From: Mesostigma viride
Taxonomy: Eukaryota > Streptophyta > Mesostigmatophyceae > Mesostigmatales > Mesostigmataceae
DNA length: 64,000 nucleotides
Reading direction: 5' to 3'
Assembly (NCBI GenBank): GCA_009746045.1
Contig: RPFO01000231.1
Span: 980,388 to 1,044,387 of the forward strand
Shown here: in pieces, positions 57,636 to 64,000 of the stretch
Position numbering within the stretch: position 1 is the stretch's first letter
Layout of the letters: the number at the start of each line of letters is the position of its first letter
Program-made: the position numbers and the translations under genes
Notes under the pieces: model-generated
The model's input: only the letters and a program-made list of their open reading frames with translations
Told to the model about the DNA's origin: nothing
The model's database searches: none

Positions 57636-57691
57636 TTAATTAATTAATTAATTAGACTCGTGCTCCCGTTGGGGAGTCACGGAGCATTTGG
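57636..57691 (-). mobile_element. 56-bp LINE A insertion: tail and hairpin only
   Basis: ATTA tail and complete family A hairpin with nothing upstream of it. The flanks TTTCCAGAAA (57626-57635) and TCTCCAGAAA (57692-57701) differ by one base. Confidence 0.75.
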
Positions 57692-58183
57692 TCTCCAGAA
57701 AAGTGCCCTTTTGGTGTGTCATGTCCCCTTCAGGCATGAATATACCAGATCTCCTTTGGCCAGATCTCCTTTGCGGCCGTTCCGAGCTTGGCACTGGATT
57801 CGTTGTCCACATCGTCGCGTCGCTGCCGCAACACGATGTTTTCTGGCATCCGCGGGCTTTTGGTTCCCGCCGCACATTTGAAAGTGCTGTCCTCCGGCTT
57901 TTTGCCTTTGCACCGTGTGCAGTTCTTGGACGTTTGGAATCATGGCATGGCTAACGTGATGACTGACTAGCTAGACCTTTTCAGTGGTTTTCCATTTGCG
58001 GGTATTTCCTCGTAAATGGTGGGAGAGCGATCGCAGCAATGGTGCTCACCACTAGACACTCCCGGCCAGTTAGGCTCGAAACACACGCCCTGATCAAGCA
58101 TGCTGTTTCCGGCCCCACCGTCTAGGTCATCTAGTCGCTCCACACGTAAGCCAGCCATAATTTCAATGCACAAGGATACACAT

Positions 58184-58607
58184 GAATGTAGGTTTTTCCG
58201 AGCGTCCGTCATCAGAGTCTCTGTATCATGGCATGCCTCGTGTTTCGGACGAGATTAGACAGCGTAGGATAGCATTTGTAGGACACCTTGCCCGCACCAG
58301 CCAGGTCGACACCACCCTTGGTCTGGCCGGCCCCCAGCGGCTTGGACAGCCAGGGCGGCACATTCTGACCTGGCCTGGCCCCAAGGACATTCCCAAAAGG
58401 GTAGGGAAACCTGTCACCAACTACGTTCAGATGCTGCTGGACGACCTCGTGGTCCCAGCCCAGTTTGAGCACCGCATCCACTCTCTCTCCCGTCTTTGGA
58501 CTGCCATGCAGGACAAGACGCGGTGGAAGAAGATTGTCAAGGCGCACACGCCCGACCCTGTGGGCAAGCCACCTCCCCCCAAGCGGAGGAGGCGTTTTGA
58601 TGAGTAG
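58184..58607 (+). pseudogene. LINE D3 ORF2 C-terminus
   Basis: An open frame to a TAG at 58605-58607: NVGFSERPSSESLYHGMPR, EIRQRRIAFVGHLARTSQVD, HILTWPGPKDIP, FEHRIHSLSRLWTAMQDKTRWKKIV (a typical LINE C-terminal helix) and a basic PPPPKRRRRFDE end. No endonuclease or RT remains. Confidence 0.8.
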
Positions 58608-58737
58608 TGCAGTTAGGATTTTCTAGATAGAGTTAGGATAGTTCGATCACGCGGCTTCCTCCACCCCATCCATAATGAAATATGTGCTACATGACCTCCC
58701 CACGGAGGCATGTTATAATTTAATTTAATTTAATTTT
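58184..58737 (+). mobile_element. LINE D3, 5'-truncated
   Basis: ORF2 C-terminus (58184-58607), 3' UTR, hairpin CCTCCCCACGGAGG and TTTAA tail. AAGGATACACAT is duplicated at 58172-58183 and 58738-58749. Confidence 0.9.
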
Positions 58738-58749
58738 AAGGATACACAT

Positions 58750-59029
58750 TTCCATCACCATTCATCTTCATCATCCTGAACGACTCGAAAACGCGGAAAA
58801 GATAACGGCAGGCTCGAGCTACCATGGTCCGGATTCTCCCGATTTCTGGCCTGCGCTGGTTGTCTCTTTGATACTGGTACTGCCCACTCACTGGCCAGTG
58901 GCCACTGCCCACTGCGCAATTATAAGTACTGTACTGCCATGTGCGGCCTCTCTGCTGCCCATGTGCGGCGTGGGCAACAAGCCAACAACAACAACAACAA
59001 CTGCCATGTGCGGCGTGGCGTGGCGTTGA
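58750..59029. other. Spacer with dispersed word and CAA run
   Basis: The longest plus copy of the dispersed word lies at 58823-58875. (CAA)n lies at 58982-59000, and CCACTGCCCACT-type palindromic words lie near 58885. Confidence 0.5.
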
Positions 59030-59030
59030 G

Positions 59031-59288
59031 TTGAGCTGAGCTGAGCTGAGCTGAGCTGAGCTGAGCTGAGCTGAGCTGAGCTGAGCTGAGCTGAGCTGAG
59101 CTGAGCTGAGCTGAGCTGAGCTGAGCTGAGCTGAGCTGAGCTGAGCTGAGCTGAGCTGAGCTGAGCTGAGCTGAGCTGAGCTGAGCTGAGCTGAGCTGAG
59201 CTGAGCTGAGCTGAGCTGAGCTGAGCTGAGCTGAGCTGAGCTGAGCTGAGCTGAGCTGAGCTGAGCTGAGCTGAGCTGAGCTGAGCTG
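59031..59288. repeat. (GAGCT)n pentanucleotide array
   Basis: About 51 perfect copies. Each AGCT is self-complementary, so single strands can form stacked short stems. No coding value. Confidence 0.97.
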
Positions 59289-60622
59289 ACTTTATTCTTT
59301 ATTCCCGGTGGTCCGACAACAACAACAGCGTGGCGTGGGCAACAACAACAACAAATAGGTGGTCATTGAGCACTTTTGCTCACAAGGAAAGGGGGTTCCT
59401 ACCAGGAGAAACAACTTTCTTACATTGGTGTGTATTAGGCTTCCATTGTGGAGCTCTTGCCAAAGCTGTCAAGATCAAGCTATCTACTATCTAGCTAGCA
59501 AACAACACCATGCTAGGGCCCAGCACACTGCCCCTGTACAACTGGGGCAAGTCCCATATCTCCATCGTGGCAACAACCCCTATCCACCTCCCTCTTCGTG
59601 TCTCAAAACGCAGGGAGGTGGTTTCGCCGGACCCCCTTTTGCATGCTGCTGCTGTCCACCAGCAACCCCCTATGGCCACTACGGGCGTCCCTACCCGGTG
59701 AGCCATTTCAACAGGGGTTAGCCAATAGTTCCCCCGATTAAAGGGGCGCTCTCAAGGCCCGCAATTTCCTGAGAACGTCTCCACGCTCGCCGTGGCGCCA
59801 TCACCAGCCCCAACGGGGAAGCGGGGATCAACCCGCTGGGCTTTTCGTGGTAATGGAACCGACGGGTACAGACCTCCATGGCACCCACTGCCCGCCCCCG
59901 CCTTCATGGATTCCGCAAGCACTGGATTTCCGCTGCACCCAGGCGAGTCGTTTGAGGTAAGAATGATATTCAGCATGATGGAAAACGCTCTCCGCCAGGA
60001 TTTCCTACCCGCCTCGCTTTCCCCGCACCTCCAGCCTGGTCGCCAAATATGTGGCGGCCGAAAAGTGCTTTCAAACGACCCCTGGCAGTTATGGGCTGCC
60101 CCGGAGCCCTGCGCCCAGCTTTATCTCTACGAAAATTGCCTCTCCACCTCCGCCTGTGATTCTTGCCACCCGAGCCGCTGGCCCTGGCCTGTATGGCTCC
60201 TTCCCCGACGTCTAATAGGCTTTAACGCAGCTTCCCCAGTGTCAAGAAGCTACTCGCCTCGCCCGGGAGCAGAGGGGAATCGTCGGTGGGCCCAGCGCTG
60301 GAAATCACGGCATTTATTCCTTGTAGAGCCTTCACCGCCGACAGACAAAATTATCCGTCGGCGGCCACGCAGAAAGCTGCCAAAAGCTTTTTTTTCTTCT
60401 TTTTTTTTTTTGTGCTACATGACCTCCCAACGGAGGCATGTTATAATTTTTTTAAAATATAATTTAGTACCTAACCCTGTAACTACAACCGCAAAGTACC
60501 TCAGCCCACTAGGGCAGCTCTCAAACTCTGGCTCACACCCTCGAAGGTAAGAGGAAGAACAAATGCGATACGAGCCAGAGGAGAGCGGGTCTTATCTCAG
60601 GCGGCCACATATACAACCCATC
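59289..60622. other. Weak hypothetical coding region and a bare LINE D terminus
   Basis: A plus frame at 59792-60550 (252 residues, MAPSPAPTGKRGSTRW start) and one at 59359-59721 exist, but neither is recognised and the first runs through a LINE D hairpin plus poly-T (60409-60442), so its end is not native. No splice pattern convinced me. Confidence 0.3.
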
Positions 60623-60846
60623 CAGTTAAGGGCTAGCTCATTAACAGCCCATACATGGGCTGAAAATCAGCACAATAGTGAGCAAACGTTCAACCCTCAG
60701 AAGGGCTTATTGAACAGCCCATCGATGGGCTGATGTTCAGCACACGAATGAGCGCATGTTCAGTCCTCACATGGGCTGATCAAACAGCCGATCCATGGGC
60801 TGATGTTCAGTCCATGGAGGGGCTAATACTCAGCCCTCGACGGGCC
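60623..60846. repeat. Array of short hairpins after the TTL-like stop codon
   Basis: Six or seven units of an AGCCCATnnATGGGCT type (60650, 60716, 60748 degenerate, 60786, 60812 and 60836 degenerate) alternate with TTCAGCACA/TTCAGTCC spacers at about 30-65 bp spacing. They lie in the predicted 3' UTR of the TTL-like gene. Confidence 0.75.
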
Positions 60847-62640
60847 TCACACGCAGCCCTCCGGCATCCCAAACTGCCACCTGTCGTCCGCCCAGATCAG
60901 CGGCTCCAACGTGCCCAGCACGTCGCTGCCAGGTGGCAGGTCCGGCCAGCTCGTGTCGCCCTTGGAGGCTTTCGTGGCAAACGCCGCCAGCAGATGGGCC
61001 GTCGACGTGAAAACCTCGGGATTTGCGGTGGGCCCGATCGCTGGGTTCTCGTTCACCTCCATGAGCCACATGTGGAGGTCCTCGTCGATGAGGAAATCGA
61101 AGGTGATGAGCCGAAAAGCCCCGCTCGTCTCGGCCTTGATGGCTTCGGCCGCCGCCACCTGGTACGCACGAAGCGCGTACACGATCGTGCGCTTCATGTC
61201 GGGGATCAGGGTGTCGTTGATGTACCCAGGTACCCCTGCCCCGGCCGCGACAATCTCCTCGCCCAGCCTGTCCATGGACCAGTGAACGATTATGCCCGCT
61301 TTGCCCTTCTCCTCCCCCTTGGCTTTGCCTTTCTCCGCACCTCCCCCAGCCGCTGGTTTCGATTCGGCCGGGTCGTCCGGCTTGGGCACGTACAGACTCG
61401 AAATGTGCCCCGCCTTGTCGCCGTCATCCCCCCTGCGGTATTTATTCCGGGCCAGCTCGACCGGTCCCCGGTGGAAGAACGCCATGAAGGGGGGCATGTT
61501 CAGCACGAGCACGTAGGACCGTACGTTGAACTTGTACCCGTGGAGGAGCAGCGGGTTGCGCTGGTACGCCTGCGCGATCTGCATCGGCTTGAAGTAGTCA
61601 TACGGCTCCGTGTCGTCGCGGACCGCCAGGTGGCAGCGGGAGCCGCCGCGGCCGTAGGTCGAGAGCCCGGGGGGGAGGTCGCCGTCGCGCATGTGCTTGG
61701 AGGGGACGATGAGGTCGATCCCGGCGCCCATCCCTGTGGATGTGACCTTGATGACCCACCAGGGCTCGGTGGAAGGGTCATGGAACGCACACCCGTCGAC
61801 CAGGGGCATGTCGGACGACCCGCACGCATCACCCAGCTGGTCCTGGACAGTTCTAAAAAAGGAACGGCACTCGGTCGCGTTGTAGAGGCGGAACGTGGTC
61901 GGGACGACCTCGCGGATGCTCGCGTGGCAGCGGGGGTCGCCTTGTCCCCTTGTGTAGTTGACCAGGGTCGTGTACATGCGGCCCTTGTCGGACAAGGATT
62001 CCGGGCTCGGGAAGCGGTTGTGGATATACTGGCCCCGGCTGAACTGGCCCTCTTCAGGTACCGAGTCGTTGTAGATCCGGTACGCGCGGCTCTGGGCGAA
62101 CAGGATCCTGGGCGTAGTCTGGGTCACGAGAAGGTCGCCGGCGCCCCTAATGGGGATGGACGGCGCCGTCAGGACGGTCACGGGGATCCAGACCCAGCCC
62201 AGCCGGCACAGCGCGCGGCTGAACGTGCGGTAGCCGACCCCGTTCCCGCGGCCGAGGCCGGACGCCCAGCCCATGTTCACGTCGGCGCTGAAGGCACCGA
62301 CGACCTCTCTAGTTAACGCCCATTGCGCCTGGGTTCGGTGGCAATGTCTGATGAGGTCGGTCGTGTTGTAGGCGGTCAGGTCCAGGGCCTGTTGTTCAGG
62401 GGCGCCGTCTGGAATGTCGAAGAACCAAGCCGGAGTCACGCTCAGGTAGTAAGGAGCTGCAATGCACAGGCACAGGGTCCTTAAACCGTTCTGCTGCAAA
62501 GGCTCGGCGGCATTTAAAGACGTGGAGGCGTCTGACGCAGGCACTGCATTCGCAAGTCCCCCGAGCAGCTGAATTAGCAGCACGGCGAGCACAGCCTTCC
62601 TGATTCGGCCATGCGGGCGGCTAGCGTCGAAAGCGAACAT
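60847..62640 (-). CDS. Tubulin-tyrosine-ligase-like protein with signal peptide
   Basis: 597 aa, no intron. Residues 1-15 are basic, 16-32 (AVLAVLLIQLLGGLANA) are hydrophobic, and AVPAS may be a signal cleavage site. The TTL (ATP-grasp) region covers about 285-560: WVIKVTSTGMGAGIDLIVPS (nucleotide-binding Lys and Gly-rich loop), YKFNVRSYVLVL with FFHRGPVELARNKY, an HWSMDRLGEEI block, ITFDFLIDEDLHMWLMEVNENPAIGP (metal-binding Asp, Glu and Asn) and a final RWQFGMPEGCV. TTL enzymes ligate amino acids to tubulin tails in the cytosol; a signal peptide would place this one in the secretory path, so its substrate is uncertain. A 25-residue Lys/Gly/Glu-rich insert sits near 420-445. Start chosen as the first ATG before the hydrophobic stretch. 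Confidence 0.85.
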   Translation of the reverse strand: MFAFDASRPHGRIRKAVLAVLLIQLLGGLANAVPASDASTSLNAAEPLQQNGLRTLCLCIAAPYYLSVTPAWFFDIPDGAPEQQALDLTAYNTTDLIRHCHRTQAQWALTREVVGAFSADVNMGWASGLGRGNGVGYRTFSRALCRLGWVWIPVTVLTAPSIPIRGAGDLLVTQTTPRILFAQSRAYRIYNDSVPEEGQFSRGQYIHNRFPSPESLSDKGRMYTTLVNYTRGQGDPRCHASIREVVPTTFRLYNATECRSFFRTVQDQLGDACGSSDMPLVDGCAFHDPSTEPWWVIKVTSTGMGAGIDLIVPSKHMRDGDLPPGLSTYGRGGSRCHLAVRDDTEPYDYFKPMQIAQAYQRNPLLLHGYKFNVRSYVLVLNMPPFMAFFHRGPVELARNKYRRGDDGDKAGHISSLYVPKPDDPAESKPAAGGGAEKGKAKGEEKGKAGIIVHWSMDRLGEEIVAAGAGVPGYINDTLIPDMKRTIVYALRAYQVAAAEAIKAETSGAFRLITFDFLIDEDLHMWLMEVNENPAIGPTANPEVFTSTAHLLAAFATKASKGDTSWPDLPPGSDVLGTLEPLIWADDRWQFGMPEGCV

Positions 62641-63291
62641 CGTGTCAACCTCTCGAATCTACGTATATTCCAATACCTCAATTCACCTGATTATCTCGCG
62701 ACCACGTCGCCAGCGTTTCACGACGCGCAGTCTCAGCATAGACCCCAGCCACGCGGGGCATGCACGTGCAAAATGTACATTTCACGAAGCACGACGGCAG
62801 CGGTCTCTACTCCCCTTCGTGTCGGTAGACAGTGCCGGAGCGGATACCACAAGCAGATACCACAAGCTCAACAAGGTGAAAGCTGACTGCCAAAATAATG
62901 ACGACTCGTCATTATTTTATTGACGACTGATGACCTCGATCGTCACGAAGCCCGCGTTCCTTTTTGCCTCGACTGCCATGCCATGGCCAGGTGCATAAAG
63001 GCCTCCTCACGTACACACCGCCCTAAATATTGTAATTACGAAAAGATACATCCTACGTCGTTCACATGCCACATTGCTCATGCGAGCATTCGCCTAAAAA
63101 CCGTACAAACAGTTCAAGTTTCTCCGTACAGGTCCTTGAATCCGCACGCAGGCGGTATGTATTACTTGGTGTTCCGTCCATGTCCCAGTGCCCCGATAGT
63201 ACCACCGATACTAAATATATCCGGCCCTCGGCCACTATAGATTCTCTGCTGCCCTTGGGCGGCGTGGGACACAACAACAACAGCGTAGCTC

Positions 63292-63322
<31 letters not shown>

Positions 63323-63724
63323 GCTGCCGTGCGGCGTGGGCAATAACGCAGTCCTAACTCCAAATCAACCAACCAAAAAAAACAACCAACAACAACAAGT
63401 GCGCAGTCCCCGCGTGTTAATGGCGTGCGTGCTGCTGTGTTGATCCAGCTTTACGCGTGACACCCCCAGAAAACTCTCGATCGTATTTGTATTCCTGTCG
63501 TAACAGGTTACAGGCTACAGCCTACAGGTGTATAGGGTCGTAAACAAATATTTTTATGGACTGTCATTGATTAATTTAGTCAACAATTCAACATTCAACA
63601 ATTCTCAGCCCTCTGGCCTCGATATCAATTAATTTAATCAATGGTACTAAGACTTATAGCGCATGGATATATCGGAGCTTGAACTAACAAGGACTTGCCA
63701 CCATAACCTATCAGCCCTCGTTTG
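62641..63724. other. Upstream region of the TTL-like gene
   Basis: No gene seen. Contains (ACC)n(CAA)n runs at 63290-63400 and AT-rich stretches with ATTAATTTA words at 63570-63645. Promoter not resolvable. Confidence 0.4.
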
Positions 63725-63915
63725 GCTTTCGGAGCCGTCATAGCTGCTTGTCACGTGCCGGTAACTTCTTCGATACTGCGTTTCAGCCGTAACCGATTAT
63801 ACTGGCGAGTGCGTCTTTAAAAGGCGCATCGAATGCAAGTGATCTGGCGGAATTTGGGGCTCAGACGCAAAAGATCTGAACTCCGCCGTCAGCCCGATCG
63901 CCGTCAGCCATCGCT
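63725..63915 (-). mobile_element. LINE B-like 5' UTR remnant
   Basis: The reverse matches the B1 5' UTR at 9225-9345 (GCTGACGGCG, GAGCCCCAAAT, GATGCG...CTTTT words). No ORF1 follows. Confidence 0.6.
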
Positions 63916-64000
63916 GCGTGCCCCATGGATATGCATATGATCGACAGCTTGCATGCGAGCTAGCTTCATCACTACTTGCCAATTGCCATCTATTCTTGCG

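Larger units (their letters stand above)
52594..57728. mobile_element. DNA transposon T1-2, inverted relative to T1-1, with nested LINEs
   Basis: Left end TTAA then GGGGACATGACACCC, with the same TTTTTTGGCGCC palindrome and GCGCGCACCGTGC word as the right end of T1-1. Right end GTGTGTCATGTCCCC then TTCA, a one-base change from TTAA. Internal words (for example GCTAAAAATAGAAAAAGACG) are shared with 35165-35190 in T1-1. Removing nested LINE insertions leaves about 2 kb. Short frames at 52793-53263 (minus) and 53560-53871 (plus) have no recognised homologue. Confidence 0.65.

Noticed and set aside
60733-62316. Plus-strand frame of 527 residues
   Set aside because: Antisense shadow of the TTL-like gene; no domain, while the minus frame has conserved ATP-grasp motifs.

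Overview
This is a nuclear window from a eukaryote. The spliced genes contain GT-AG introns, and the window is dense in non-LTR retrotransposons and microsatellites. A green alga (Viridiplantae) is the best guess, because two paralogous genes encode the HR-like lesion-inducer membrane protein family known mainly from plants and green algae. No species is claimed.

Host genes are few. Two divergent HR-lesion paralogs lie at 20025-24193 (minus) and 24821-27422 (plus); each has five exons with matching boundaries and they share a 627-bp upstream region. A three-exon POP5 gene (RNase P/MRP subunit) lies at 49304-51715 (minus), with a kilobase of tetranucleotide satellite in its second intron. A single-exon tubulin-tyrosine-ligase-like gene with a signal peptide lies at 60847-62640 (minus). 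A few weak hypothetical exons are also noted.

Most of the rest is layered mobile DNA. I sort the LINE-like elements into families A (2149-7470 is the best copy, with an intact endonuclease/reverse transcriptase ORF2), B (about 2 kb, ORF1 only), C, D, F and G. They have the same 3' architecture: a short stem-loop followed by a 4-5 nt AT repeat tail (TTAA/AATT type). At least 17 insertions could be bounded exactly by 9-16 bp target-site duplications, which gives a nesting order up to four insertions deep (14181-18331). The primer-strand cleavage context comes out as two A/T bases before the nick and usually G after it. Two different families hit the same nucleotide (54755-57484). Some insertions are only 35-56 bp long and consist of tail plus hairpin.

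Other mobile DNA: a TTAA-flanked DNA transposon family T1 (34999-37653, carrying a PHD-finger reading frame, and 52594-57728 as a nested copy); a second TTAA candidate T2 (39863-43173) that contains an R2-type endonuclease C-terminus; a 742-bp nested palindrome P (44042-44783) with a 5-bp duplication; a 451-bp LTR- or MITE-like insertion (45735-46185); and a tRNA-Pro-like short element S (12200-13559).

Layout: 1-9062 TCCA satellite and LINE A1; 9063-18331 nested LINE stacks; 18332-20024 sparse; 20025-27422 HR-lesion gene pair; 28011-32256 LINE fragments; about 32300-43655 LINEs D1/D2 with nested T1, T2 and A4; 43656-48593 palindrome P and LINE C3 with nested A3; 49304-51715 POP5; 52594-57728 transposon T1-2 with nested LINEs; 58184-60560 LINE D3 and repeats; 60623-62640 TTL-like gene; 62641-64000 upstream DNA and a LINE remnant.
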